From: Manis javanica
Lineage: Eukaryota; Chordata; Mammalia; Pholidota; Manidae
DNA length: 64,000 nucleotides
NCBI RefSeq assembly: GCF_040802235.1
Contig: NC_133159.1
Span: 76,673,501 to 76,737,500, forward strand
Direction of reading: 5' to 3'
The stretch's first letter is position 1. Each line of letters starts with the position of its first letter. Positions 1-12,147 of the stretch are shown in pieces. The notes under the pieces are model-generated. The model worked only from the letters and a program-made list of their open reading frames with translations, was not told where the DNA came from and ran no database searches. Position numbers and translations under genes: made by a program.

Positions 1-2785
1 GGTAAGATTTTTCATTTATAGTAGACCATTTTAAGTTAGGTTAACACATCAACAAAGATGAGCAAATAAATGCAGAAAAGAGTTCTTTGAATAATCAGAT
101 GTTTTGTTCTCAGAGAAAATTAAGTTTGCTTCATACCAGACCCCAAAGCTCTGCTTGGTTTTGCCTTTTCCTGGTCAGAAAAATGAAAAAAAAATGCCAC
201 TCCTTGTTTCCTGCTATCTGTCTTGGTTAAATTTGGACCCCTAAATCTAAAGTATGGCTTTGGTCCAACTAAGTTTTCCTACCACAGCCTGTGCTCCACT
301 TGAAAATACAACCTTCCTAGTCCATAGCTTTTCCTGCATCATTGGAAAGAATCTAAAACCTTATCAAAAGCACCAGCTTTTCTCAGCAAGTCACACATCC
401 CCAAAGCCAAGTTCAATCACACCTCTCAGTGAACAGGAACCCACTCTCCAGAAAGAGAGGGATGGCGGCTCCTCAGCACAGCGTAAATTAATATCACAGC
501 TGCCACTTTCATAAGAAAATAAAAACCAGCTTTTCAGTCTGTAAACACAAACTTCACAGACCCACTGTAGGATAGAGTGTTTCTAAGTATTCTGAATTTG
601 CAACACCAGAAAAACCTCCAGAGTGTTATTTACAGTATTTGCTTCACAGGGAGGAGAATTAACGTTTCAGCAGTTCAGGGAACAAATGCACAGATGGGAA
701 AGAAAGCAAGCAAATTATTTAATGATTGCTTTTAAAAAATATGTCACCATGCAGAAAAGTGTTTGGAGATACATTGAAGGTCCACGTCACTATATGACAC
801 TTCTTCATTATCACTTCAATAGCCAGGAATCCAGCGGGTGGGAGCACAAACTCTTACTATTTATGTCTTCCGTGAAACACTTCATATAAAAATAATGACT
901 TTATTCCTTGGAGCCCCACCCAGTATTTTAGAGAATACTATGTTCTTGCCTTAAAGCAGTGCTTTTTTATATCTCAAACCTTTGATGTACTCTTTTCAGG
1001 ATAACAGTGAATGGGCATTTGTTTGCATTTCACTATTCCTGATGAAGTATTATCAATAACATACTCTTCAGTAATGTATTTTTCCCATATTCTGTCTTTA
1101 AAAGAGACACATTTATGATGGATTAAAATAAAAGCACATCAGCGGAAAGATCGTCTTCACTTGGCAATGCCGAGTGAGTTTTAAATTTCCCTTTCCACAG
1201 TGCAGCCACCATGCAACTCTGAGGGTGGATTAATGCTTTTCTGGTCCTTCCGTGTATCAAAACATGGATTTGCCGACAACAGCTGCAGCAAATTCCCCTG
1301 ACTGAGAGGAATTACAAGTATTATCACCTAGATCATTAAACTGGGTTCATAGATGGCAGAATGTCTTCAATCAATTCATCTTAGATAACTTGAAGCCAGC
1401 TGGACCCCCTCCGTGAGAACTTGACTTAATTGGCCAATAAGTGGCTAGAAAAGGTGCAGGCTATTTGATAAAATTACTGAGTGAGCAAGTGATTACAGTT
1501 TGGAGAAGCACTGGCTGTAGACTACAGGTCAGCCCTTTTGGGGAGGGCTGAGTTAATGTCCACTATTAAGTGCTGCTGTGAAAAATGGTGGCTTGCTTGG
1601 AGCTCAGATGGAAAAGACGATCCAGGTCAGGCTCCAGCTGATGGAGTGGGTGAGAGGCACACATTTATCATCTCTTTGGCCTCATTTCTACCTTGGTAAT
1701 AGTCCCATACTAACCACTCCAGCAGTTGCCTGATTTTTTGTCTTCCTTTCATTTCATTGGCATAACTGAAAATATTGCCCCAGCCAACAAATCCATCTGA
1801 AAGGAAAAAACACTTTTTCTCAGTAAAGTCCTAAGAGTCTCTTCCATAGGGAGTTTAAGGAATCAAGAAAGTTGAAGAATGTACCATTGATACATATGTA
1901 TCAATACTTATTCTCTCCCTCTAGTGAGAAGACTGAAGTATTATTGTTTGCATATTAGATGTCTACATTTTATCAGCACAGTTTAGGAAAATGGACAGAT
2001 CAAAACTGGAATATGTTACCAGACTGTCAACAGGAATTATTAAATAAAAATAACTCTTCATGTTGAAACAAAGATTTCTTAACATATTGCTTCAGTGGCA
2101 TTTTTTTCCCTTCCACTAAATGTTTTAGCATGTTTGCAAAAAAAAAAAAAATAGAAAACTTCTGACAGATTTAGTTCAAGATTTCAGGTTAACAAACGTG
2201 CAGCCACACACTGTCCCTTGACTTACTGGTGTCAGACAATGTCGGGATTTTGCTCGGGGGGAGTCCTAAGGTGAAGTTCTCAGTGCACAAGGTCTTCATT
2301 CACTCTACCCGGGGACTTACCTGTTCCACAGACTTTCACTAAGCAAACTTTACTGATTAATAATCATTTGGGGGGCTATTAGCTAGTAGAAAGCTGGAAA
2401 ATAATTCAAACTAGGGCCACAGTTTGAACTACAGCCTAAGCAACCAGACTCACCTTAAACCTGCCTGGGCTTCATAAAATAAATAAATTCATCAGCTTGC
2501 AAATGCCAGTTGCATCACCAGTATTCTTCCAACTCTATCTGTTAACTTACTTTTGGAAGTATGATCAATGGTTCTGAACTTTACGTTGCTCATTAGTGTG
2601 TCATTTGGGCAGATGTGACTGGTGTGCTGTGAAGGAAACCTGTGCATGGCGTCAAACGGCTGTGTTTGCCCCTCTGGCAGCTCAGACAAGTGGGAACTGT
2701 AATCCTACCTGGGAGCCTCTGTGCCTGCTGCAGTGCCCTCCTGGGACACCTTCCTCCAGGCTTCAGGCCTGTGGTCATAGTGACA
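1..2785. other. Unannotated repeat-poor AT-rich DNA
   Basis: I recognise no gene or interspersed repeat here. The only simple feature is a short poly-A run near 2,139-2,151. A reading frame at 623-889 follows a CAG acceptor-like site but resembles no family I know and has no convincing donor, so it is not called as an exon. Confidence 0.5.
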
Positions 2786-2789
2786 CCCT

Positions 2790-3015
2790 CCAAGAGGCCT
2801 TTCTAGCCACCCTGTGTAAAACAGCCACCTGCCAACCTTCCCTGGCCTGTACCCTGCTTCATCTCATGATGATATATTATGTATGTGTGTGCTTATTTTA
2901 TATCTCCACCCCTAGAATAAGACACTGACAAAGATCAGGGCATGGTTTTCTTGTTCATATCAATAACCCTAGTGGCTGGCAGATATTATATGCTTAATAA
3001 ACATGAATGAATAAA
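2790..3015 (+). repeat. LINE-2 (L2) 3' end fragment
   Basis: The end of this stretch matches the characteristic L2 3' terminus: a 'gtggctggcagatatta' block followed by 'cttaataaacatgaatgaat'. In L2 the order is 'agtgcctggcacatag', then 'tcaataaatatttgttgaatg'. The upstream part is more diverged, so the left boundary is approximate. Confidence 0.6.
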
Positions 3016-3139
3016 CATCTTGTCCAAGAGCCACTACGAATGTAATGCACAGGTTGCCATAAAGATAAGCCATCACCTACTCCCAGAGGCACCCCCAAGT
3101 AAAATTTGCCTATCAAATAACCAGAGTAGTTCAAGAGCA

Positions 3140-3425
3140 GATCTAGTATGTTTTCATTGCTGTGCAGTTCATCACCTTCTCAAGATCCACTCTTCATCCA
3201 GAACCCTGCCACAGTCCAGTTTGTTTCTCCTTGAAGCCTCTCCCCACCGCTGTTGCCTTTAATTTCTCTGGGCCTTCCCCACCCTTCTCCTCTCTCCTTC
3301 TCTGGCCACCATCTCTCACTTGACTTTCATCATCTTCTGTCTTCCTTTGCCATAATAGTTTCATGTCCTCACATCATTTTCCCAATTAATTTGTAAGCTC
3401 ATTGAAGGCTAGAAGTAAGCTCCAG
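3140..3425 (+). repeat. Possible LINE-2 fragment
   Basis: The stretch is pyrimidine-rich and ends in a 'taagctcattgaaggctag' block like the L2 3' UTR signature ('gtaagctccatgagggcag'). It is heavily diverged and the family call is tentative. Confidence 0.35.
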
Positions 3426-3584
3426 GTAACTTTGCTCAATTCTCATTTCTTCAATCTCATAAAACGTACATGATAAATATATGCAAAATTACAAGTGTTT
3501 TCAAATGGAAGCTATTTATTTGCATATAGCAAAAGCAGCCATCAATTACCCAGAGTATTGGCCAGGCATGTCTATGTCATTTAT

Positions 3585-3775
3585 GGCATGGATGGAACTA
3601 TACCATTTATTCCTGCCAGCCACCAAGGAGCAGTTTCTATTGTTACCTACATCTTACAAATGAGGAACATGAGACCTGGAGGAGTAAACTGCCTGGACAA
3701 AGCACCAGAAAGACTGGAGTGTACCTGATCTAAACCCAGGTCTCTCTGCCAGGGAGCCTGAGCTCTTAAAGGCCT
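3585..3775 (-). repeat. MIR SINE (antisense)
   Basis: Reading along the plus strand, 'acatcttacaaatgaggaac' is followed by an 'agcaccag' block and 'ctaaacccaggtctctctgcc'. This is the MIR core and tRNA-like head in reverse orientation. The copy is old and diverged. Confidence 0.6.
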
Positions 3776-3779
3776 TGCT

Positions 3780-4885
3780 CTGTGGCACCTGCTACTTGCT
3801 GCTTTTTACTTCTCTGAGAATCTTTCTTTACTTAGGCCTCAAATCTTCCAAGGAAAAATTGAAAGTCAAACCCACTCTGTAAGAATATGTTTTAAATTAT
3901 TTGTCTTATTGTTATCATAGCCACCAAAGAGTTCCAAGAAAGCAAATTGCTTTCAGTACAGCAGCCTAGAAATCAACATCTTCTACTATCTCAATCTACA
4001 TTGATTTTCTGAAATAGGAGACTTTCTCCTCCACACCACAGATCTCCTGCTCCTACAATATTTTCCCAGATCAGTATCCAAGAAAACTAAGGCATGGGTT
4101 GTGGGTCATCTTGGGTCATCTTCACAAGCATTTTGATGACCACATGGTTACTCTACCAGCTGTTTGAAATGGAAATCACTTGGTGGGAGAGGGAAGTGGA
4201 TTATAAATTCCTCCCCTGTCATTTATTCCTAGAGTATTTCAGTGAAGAGTTAAATCAGAGAGTACTGTACTGGTACACACATTTTTCTCTTACCCTGAGA
4301 TCTTTCCGGTGAAAGGGCAGCATTGAATTAAGTATTTAGTATATTCAAAATCTGTGACCCAGAGCTTTTGCCTGAAAGCATCATTGATAATAAGGTTGGA
4401 AGCACATTATGCTTTCCTGGTACTTATCTCATCTTGCCTCGGACAATCTTCTCCAGGAGTCATAATTATCCCACTAGGAAAACTGTCCCTTTGTCTGCTA
4501 CTCTTTACTGGCAGGAAGTTTTTCTTGCTCTCTCCGACTGTATCCTTTCTCAGCAGGGCCCATTATTTCTCATTTAATTAGTAGCACTTGATATAAATAA
4601 CCCTTTCTCTTCATTTATGTTGTTTTCATTTAAATAATTACACAATACAGTATTCCCACTCCCTGTAGGCACTGCTTTGTAAGCTAAGAAACAGGATTGC
4701 CACCACAGGCTTTAGTGTATCTTTTCAGTATGACTCCACCTTTTTCAAATGAACAAGGTGAAGACTTTGCTGATGGTGGACCTTCAGGAAAATGGAAAAT
4801 TATGCTGTTTCCTCCAGGGAGGGATACAGATAGTAATTGAGCAGCAAGCCAGACCACCCAGTAATACAGCCGCTGACATGTTCTG
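3780..4885. other. No recognised element
   Basis: Unique AT-rich sequence. Overlapping short reading frames near 4,354-4,581 have no recognisable protein similarity, and I see no splice or promoter context to support them. Confidence 0.4.
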
Positions 4886-4889
4886 ATGG

Positions 4890-4990
4890 AATGCTCACTC
4901 TGGCCCAGGCACCATGCAAGTGCTGAGGGTACCGTGGCGGACCAGCCAGATACAGGCCTCCCCTTATAGGGCTTGCAGTCCAGGCTCCAG
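4890..4990 (+). repeat. Ancient mammalian repeat fragment
   Basis: A block reading 'gccaggcaccatgcaag'-like, then a 'gaccagccagatacaggcc'-like block, then 'gggcttgcagtccag' has the layout of an old mammalian-wide repeat whose signature is a 'gaacaaaacagacaaggtcc'-like block followed by 'gagcttacagtctag'. Related pieces occur near 19.3, 37.5, 47.5, 56.3 and 59.8 kb. I cannot name the family. Confidence 0.4.
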
Positions 4991-5054
4991 AGGACAGAGG
5001 ATTTGAGACAGTGCATACTGTCTGTGACATTTATATCCCTACGAATTTACCGGG

Positions 5055-5170
5055 ACTTTGGTAAAAGATTCTGATTCAGTAGATCTGGATGGGGCCTGTG
5101 AGTTTCCATTTCTCCCAGGTGATGTTGAGCTCATTGGCCCCAGGGCTGCGCTTTCAGAAGCCCTGGAAAT
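5055..5170 (-). repeat. MER5A hAT-type DNA transposon fragment (antisense)
   Basis: The blocks 'attctgattcagtagatctg', 'gatggggcctgtgagtttcc' and 'cccaggtgatgttgagctc' follow the reverse-complement MER5A consensus in order. MER5A is a short non-autonomous hAT (Charlie-group) element. Both ends are degraded. Confidence 0.7.
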
Positions 5171-5179
5171 CTAGACTCA

Positions 5180-5740
5180 TCTCTACTGTCGGGTGAACTT
5201 TTGGCCTTTGGACAGGTTCCTTAAATAAGGGAAGTCTTCTCCATCAAATAGGGCTCTAATATCCACTCCATCAAGTTGTTGTAATGTTGAGTGAGTGTAA
5301 GATCATTTGATAAAATGTTATGTGCTGTTCAAATCTCTAATATTGTAAGGAAGTAATATTCTTATACTTAATACTTTTTGAACAGTGAGACAAAAATGTG
5401 TTGTGACATTGCTTTGAACAGTGATCACTTCCACATCTCTTAAACTGGGTTTATGAAGGGCATTCTCTTTACTTTTGAGACCAAAGGAGTTGTGTTTTCG
5501 AGTTATGATGCTATAGGCAAAGCAAGGCCTCTACTCATTAAAGCATCAGGACATTTTGACTTCATTATGAAATGTTATTAGCACCAGGCACCACCATAAA
5601 ATGGTCTTTGGACGGGGCTTGAATTATGTGATATTTTTACAAAAAAGGAATAGGATATTTAATTGGCAGGGAAATACAGATAAGAGGATAATTTTAAATA
5701 AATTTTTAAGCCTTGGGTTCTCTGTTATAAAATGTGGCTG
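5180..5740. other. No recognised element
   Basis: Unique AT-rich DNA between the MER5A and MIR fragments. I see no gene, repeat or signal. Confidence 0.4.
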
Positions 5741-5744
5741 AAAG

Positions 5745-5920
5745 CGAGGGCTTTGATTTGCAACTTATTAGCTGTGTAACCTAAGGCAGGTTATGTAACC
5801 TCTCGGAAACTAAGTTTCCTCAGTTGTAAAATGGACATAATAACAGTACCTAATTAAGGATGTTATGAGAATTAAATAAGCTAATGCATTAAAGGCACCA
5901 GGTACCTAGCAAACTAATAC
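5745..5920 (+). repeat. MIR SINE
   Basis: Contains the MIR order 'ttagctgtgtaaccta', 'ctaagtttcctcagttgtaa', 'aatggacataataacagtac', then a 'gagaattaaataagctaatg' block and the diverged tail. It is one of the better preserved MIRs in the window. Confidence 0.8.
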
Positions 5921-6214
5921 CACTGCCTAGTTTTCCTTACCAGTATTTGGAAGAACTACATGTAGCCTTGCTCTAAGTCACCTGGGATCTTAAGCATATT
6001 CCAGGATATTTGTTCTGGAACCATGCCACCGCCCTCCATGGCTTCCCATTTAGATTGCAAGCTGAACTCCATGAGAATAATGGCTATTTTAAAACTCAGT
6101 CTTGAAGAAACTGGTTTGGCTGATAGTGAAGACTATTTTCAGCATACAAAATTATTCCCTCCACATAAGCAAAGATATGAATATGGAGAAAGAAAAGAGG
6201 TGAGCTATAGGCTC

Positions 6215-6380
6215 TGCTGGGCATTGCTACATATTGGGCCCATTGCTATACTGTGCACACATTACCTGTGCCATGAGTTCCACTTTCCAGGTGAGGAAAC
6301 TGTGGTTCAATGATCAAGTAACTTGCCCAGAAACTACAGCCAAAATGTGAACTCACCCATCTAACTCCAAGGTCCATGAT
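6215..6380 (-). repeat. MIR SINE (antisense)
   Basis: A 'ccaggtgaggaaactgtggt' block followed by 'aagtaacttgcccag' is the MIR core in reverse orientation. The head region after it is weak. Confidence 0.6.
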
Positions 6381-6384
6381 TTTA

Positions 6385-7190
6385 AAAATATTTTCATATA
6401 CTTTAGCTCATGTGATGTTCCATGTGAGGGCAGTGTATCTGCACCCGGCTCCTAGAACCATTTCAGAGGTCAAGCTCTGTGCCCAAAGCACTCTAAGAGG
6501 TCACCAAGGTCAAAGAGACCCAGGAATACCACTGCTTCAGTGCCACAGGACAGCGCAGAGATGGGCCAGTTGATCGCTGGGGCTTACCTGCCTGTCATGG
6601 ATCCGGTCCCCAGGAATAGGCTCAGTTGTGCATAGAAGGCCTATCAGGGAGCGCTCTCCAGAGCAACACCTGTGAGGAGGGATGAGAGGTACAAGATAAA
6701 GGCCTTAGCCAATCCCTGAAGCTCTCTGATAGCAAGAGCGCCTTTTGAATTATCCCACCCTGAGGCAAGGGGAACCAGACTTTTAAACTCTCCTATTGAC
6801 CTGCCACTGCAGGATGCCTGGGGGTGTGCTGGGGGTAGCTACGGTAGCTATGGGACCTTGATGGCCTGAGTTGAGTGACTCAGCTGAGAGCTGTCAGCCT
6901 CAGAGGCTGGAGGGATGGCTGTGTCAATCTCAGGGGTGGGAGGTCTGGGCAGCATACGGCAGGGGCCACTAAGAGAGGCCTTTGCTTCTTGCCTGTCCTC
7001 CTCCCTGGGCGTTCTCTCCCAGGCCAGGAGGCTGATGCTAGAGAGTGGGAATAGCGGGTGACCACATCTCCAGGAATGTTGCAAGCTGCCTTCATTCCTC
7101 TCCTGCCTGCTGAATGATGTGATGGTGATGGCAGCAGGCAAGTGGAGGGAAATGGCACCCAGTGTCCACCGGCTTGGTTATGGCACCATA
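6385..7190. other. No recognised element
   Basis: GC content is moderately higher than in the surroundings. Overlapping minus-strand reading frames around 6,848-7,197 are low-complexity and match no family I recognise. Confidence 0.4.
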
Positions 7191-7192
7191 GT

Positions 7193-7309
7193 AGCACATC
7201 TAATCCCCAAGAGCCACACTGGGCATTTTACCTGTGTCCCTGGGAAGCAGCACAGAAGCACACCTGATCCCCAACGGCCACACTGGGCGTTTTATCAGCA
7301 TCTCTGGGA
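7193..7309. repeat. Imperfect 64-bp tandem duplication
   Basis: A segment at 7,193-7,245 beginning 'agcacatctaatcccc' recurs at 7,257-7,309 as 'agcacacctgatcccc'. The period is exactly 64 bp. I count about 10 differences in the 53 aligned positions, so the duplication is old. Confidence 0.7.
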
Positions 7310-7346
7310 TTTTCAGTTACAAAAAAATTTCCCAGTGTGAGAAGTA

Positions 7347-7362
7347 AAAAAAAAAAAAAAAA
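7347..7362. repeat. Poly-A run
   Basis: About 16 adenines in a row. No recognisable LINE or SINE body precedes it, so it may be plain simple sequence or the tail of an eroded retroposon. Confidence 0.7.
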
Positions 7363-7399
7363 GAAGCCAGAAAATAGTCTAAAAGCACATTACCAGGAA

Positions 7400-8700
7400 A
7401 TTGTTTCTACTGTGTTTATGACTGTTCTTAATGTTTTATGAATATGCTAAAAAAAACCACTCGGGCATATTTCCTTGGGCACTCTAGTTAATTACTTATT
7501 CCGAGTGCTTCTACTCCATTCCTTGCAAAATGTGTTGTGCATTAATTCTGATTATGTACAAAAACCCACCTGCAAGGAAAAACTCTGAATCAGTAATGCT
7601 GATAAAATGAGCAGCCCTCCTGGGGCTCCACTGAGACAGAGGATACTGGACAGAATTAGAATCTTATAGCTAAGGCTATTCATAATGTCATTAACATAAA
7701 GGCAATTAAATGAGTTTTTAACCTACAACCCTTTATTGTTATTAATGAACATTAGAAAAACACAGGAGATAAAATTGGTAATTATCTCTGCACCAAGCTA
7801 TGCAATAATGTGTTTAAATATAAAAACAAAACAAATGATTATTGTTAGTATTTTCAGTAGCAGAAACCCCAGGAGCAGCTCCGTCATATTTAATCACATG
7901 GGCCCACACCAAGAGGGTTAATTAAAAGAGGGCTTTACCTTCTATGTGCCTGGTTATTCAGTTTAATATGGAATCAACAAATGTAAATGTAAATTTGCAA
8001 AATATCCTGAGCAGTTGTTTCTGCCTGCAGGTTAACCACCTTTACAGAAACACTGACTGATTTCTTCTCCTTCAGGACAATGGTCCGTGGCTCCATAATC
8101 AAGCTTTTCTTTTTTGAAAAAATTACCAGATGATGCTTTCAAAGCCCATTCCAAGAACAACTGTATAAATCCAAGCTCATTGCCTAAGCTTACTGTTCAG
8201 TAAAAATAATGTAAGCATTTGAAAAAGACATGCAGATTTAAAAAGTAACAGTAAATGAGATTTTTAGCACTGTGCTATACTCAAAGAGGCTCTAGTTTAA
8301 TTTTTTTCTTTCTTTATGCAAGCTGTAGTAGCCTATAAATAAGCCATCCTAGTCAGGGCTTGTTTATGAGGACATAGTAGTTAATGTATGGTGAAAATCC
8401 CTGCGTCTAATAATAGTTTCCTGTTAATTAATTCAGTTTGTATACCTTACAATTTAAAATGTTAGTATCACATTCTCTTATAATTTGTTCCAAACTGGTT
8501 TTGTTTCCAGAGCCCATTTTTAAGATGATGCATGCCCCTAATTTGCCTTCCAGAGGATTTCAGGGCAAACAATACTGCACAAGTGTGACCCTTGGAAAGA
8601 AATTTCGAACAACTGCCATGTAGCAAAGCTAGTGCTTTCTGTGCCCATCTGAGTTTTCTCATACAACCAATTCTAAAGGAGAAATCACTTTACATTTTTT
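7400..8700. other. Repeat-poor block, candidate conserved non-coding DNA
   Basis: No interspersed repeat is visible over 1.3 kb. The sequence is AT-rich with several homeodomain-like TTAATTA/TAATTA cores (for example 'gagggttaattaaaagagg' near 7,912). That is the texture of developmental enhancers, but conservation cannot be judged from one sequence. Confidence 0.3.
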
Positions 8701-11080
8701 AAAAGGCATTTGATAAAATAAAATAACCATAGCAACAACCACTTTACATTTGTATATTACTTTACAAAACACTTTTGATAACTTCAGGAGATACTGAGAT
8801 CAAAATCATGACTGTCTAATTTACTTCAATAGACCTACTCTGTCTTATACATTTTTTCACAGGCATAGAGCTTCCCTATTACACACAAACCCCTTAGGAG
8901 GTATAGGAAATTTAGCCACACACCAGGATCTGAATTTAGATAGGAGAACCAAAGGGGAGCAAGTTTAATTCTTAAATGTTGATTTTGCCACCCGTATCTG
9001 CTGGGGCTCAGATTTTAAGGCTAAGAATGAAACCCCCAAGATCAACTACCTGACAGAGATGGAGGTTGAACCAAGTTGTCCAGGAACAGCGTCAAAGAGG
9101 TGCAAGGGAAGCCTCTTGATTCCTTCCCATCCTGTGTTTTGGAAGAAGGAGGCACCTGTGTTGAACGGGTGACCTTAGGCAGAGCAGCAGGCATGCCTGT
9201 GATCGGCCCTCTCCTTCTACCCTATCTCTGTGTGCTGTTCTAGCTGCACTGGGAGAACAATGCTGTCCACTAGCCCTGAGAGCACACACAGCTGGCCAGT
9301 CTCATCCACATGCGCTTTGCCGTGTCAGGTAAGTCCACAGCCCAGCCTTCCCCTTGTAAGTACCAGATAATCGTGCTCATAAAAAGTTCTTTGTCTCTAG
9401 TCTCATTTTGTCAACGCCCCAAGCTGGGATCAAATCAGGGCACAATGCACATCGTGCTTCCCTATGATCCAGGAAAGTCAAGCTTGGCAGGCTCAGACAG
9501 TGGGCAGAGGCCTCATTTGGCAGGAGGGGTCTCTATTATACTTTGAGACGTAGAGAAAGTAGTGACTTTCCCCCGTAAGCTGAGAACCGTTTCTTGCACA
9601 CAGAACTGCACACAGAAAGGGATGAGGGGTGGGAGGGAAGAAGTATTCATTAAAATCATTTGCATTTTCAAGTTCCATTATTCCTGATCCCTCAGTACGT
9701 GCTGCCCGGCTGGTGCCTCTGCCATGTGGCAGACGCGAGCTCAAGGTCAACCTCCGGCTGTTAGCCAAACAATTGGGAACCACAGTACACTAAACTTCCT
9801 CCTTTCTTGTTACCCTCCCTGGCTATTAACCACCCCTAGGGCACCCTCAGGGGCCGCAAATTTTCTCCTGGCGCCTCCTCTGACTTGTGAAAATTCTAGA
9901 AGCCTGTGAGGTGAATGATGATCGAGCACGGGGCCATATGCAGCGCCTTTGATGATCTGACATCAGACAGCTGAGAGAGCAGGGACCGTGGCTGGGCGGC
10001 TGCTGTATTGTTGACCCTTTGATTTGACTCATTCTGGCTGCCCTGCATGGCTGCTGCCAGTGGGCCAGCCAGAGAGAAGGTGGCCAAACAGCAGAACAAT
10101 GGTGCAGCCTTTCACAGCTGGAAAATCAGTTTTTAAAGGCCTCCAGGAGGCACCAGTTGGTCCTGGCAGCTGACATTTGATCTGGGGAGTGTGAACAGCT
10201 GATGCCAAAGTAGGCCTCTCCCAACCCACTGCAGGCCAGCTATGGAACTGCTTGCTCATTCACCTTCCTGTTCACACCCAGGAAGAAAAGCTCGGAGATG
10301 TCTCCCTGCTAAATCTTCTGTATGTAGAGCGAGAGTCACCTGGGCTCCTCCAGCCCCCACTCATTTTTCACTAGGCTCTCAGAGGGATAGACGATAAATA
10401 CTATTTATAACACAGATTCCTGCAAGAAAGAATGGTGTCAGTTTCACATTTCAGATACTCAGGGAAATGAGGAAATTCTTTGCAAATGGTCCCGCATGGA
10501 CAATTTTGATGGGCTATTTATCTATACCCAGGAGAGTGACACACAATCACTTAAAAGTTGCTTTTTTAAAAAATACTAATTGAATATAATTTGTTTGGAG
10601 TCTGTGCAATATGGTTTAAGTTTAAATTACTACAGTTTAGAGTGACCATATGGTTTGTCATCTGAACTATGAGGGTTTTGAGAGTGAAAAGGGGGCTATT
10701 AATAATTAACTCCCCAAATTGGCATAAACTGGTTTTGTTCTGGATAAACAGGATTTCTGAGCCTCCCTACTGTTTTCACAACATCCTTACAATATCCTTC
10801 TCAGAGAAAAGGGGCAAAAGCCAAAGAAGTCAAATCTTCCTTCTAAAATTTCAGGGTTTTCATCTGATCTTGCTTTTAAAAAGGAGGGTCACTGTAAGTC
10901 TTGAGCCACACATCTTATCACCACAACGCAAGATAAGGACAAGCATAAAACTCCTATCGGCAGGTTTGGAAAAAGAACCGGTCTAGGAGTCAGGATGTGT
11001 GTTTTAAGTCCTGATTCAGCTTCAACTATTGCTACTGTACCTACTAATGCTACCACTACCCCATTGTTATTATTTCTACT
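8701..11080. other. No recognised element
   Basis: Unique DNA. The stretch 9,690-10,260 is richer in GC and CpG than its surroundings but carries no recognisable exon. A strong donor-like 'caggtaagt' near 9,327 has no matching acceptor or coding frame. Confidence 0.4.
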
Positions 11081-11084
11081 AAGA

Positions 11085-11345
11085 GTTAGCATTTGTTGAG
11101 CATTTATTGTGTACAGGGTATTATGGTAAGTAAGAGCCTGGGCAGAATCTGTGCAGAGCGTGATAATGGTGTCTATGAGGCTGAACAGGAGTTTGCCATG
11201 TGCCAGCACTAAGTTAAGCAGCTTAAAGACACAACAGTCTATGAGGTATTATCATTCCCATTTTACAGAGGAAGCAACTTAGGCTCTGAGAAGTTAAGCA
11301 GGTCTGACACAAAGTTCAAGCTCTTCTTAATCACTGTACTATGCT
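11085..11345 (-). repeat. MIR SINE (antisense, internally disrupted)
   Basis: Starts with 'gttagcatttgttgagcatt' (the MIR tail in reverse). It is broken by non-matching DNA around 11,130-11,200, then resumes with 'cccattttacagaggaag', 'ctctgagaagttaagcag' and 'cactgtactatgctgcc'. The order matches a reverse MIR with an internal insertion, or two adjacent MIR pieces. Confidence 0.75.
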
Positions 11346-11349
11346 GCCG

Positions 11350-12145
11350 TAATAGCCTTCTAGGAGCTGCTCCCCAGTGGCACTCTCCCAGTTTTAGCTC
11401 TTAAATATTTACATTTACATGATATAAAATTTTACTTTGTGGGTTTACAAGTCCTTAAAAAAATACACATATATAGGAGGCATGGCTAATGATCAACAGT
11501 GCAAGATAATACAGGACAAAACAGCTGAGGGTGAAGATGACCAAGATTCCATACAAGCTACAACCATCAAAACACAAGGCCTTAAGGGCCAAAAAAACCT
11601 CAAATGCAGAGGAATATTATTATTTTTAAAAATGCATTTTCTTACACTGAACCAAAGTTCCAAATCTCTATAATTTCACTGGTTGCACTCAAACATTATT
11701 GACCATCTGTAATACAGAAGGACCAGATTCAGTTTGATCCCTTTTGATCTATGATAAAATAATTTCTGAAATCACTGCAGGAGTAGCCATTAGTTACAAC
11801 TTTATAAATTCAGTGCCATTATAATCACTATTAATTCTTATTGACGTCATAGTATCCCATATTAATTCCTTTAGGAAAAGAACTACAATATTTGTGTCTT
11901 GCCCTACAGAAGTTCTGATCAAATTGAAGAGAGAAGATGCACATATCTATAAAAAGAAATCAAACTATAGAACAAAACAAGACTATCAAAGATGGTCCAA
12001 ATAAATTATTTCTGGCAATGAGTTCTGTGAGCTCAGAAAACATCAAGAGCAGAAAAACACATCTGGAGCTTGGTGAGATGGAAGTGGACCTTAAAGGTAC
12101 ATACACGTCGACATTGAAAGTATGTATGGTGAATTCTATCCCTTA
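11350..12145. other. No recognised element
   Basis: AT-rich unique DNA with no gene or repeat I can name. Confidence 0.4.
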
Positions 12146-12147
12146 GA

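Noticed and set aside
623..889. 88-residue frame after an acceptor-like CAG
   Set aside because: No recognisable family, no donor at the end of the frame, and it runs into a stop in AT-rich DNA.
9310..9340. Strong splice-donor-like 'caggtaagt' site
   Set aside because: No acceptor, coding frame or exon similarity upstream. Isolated donor matches are frequent by chance.
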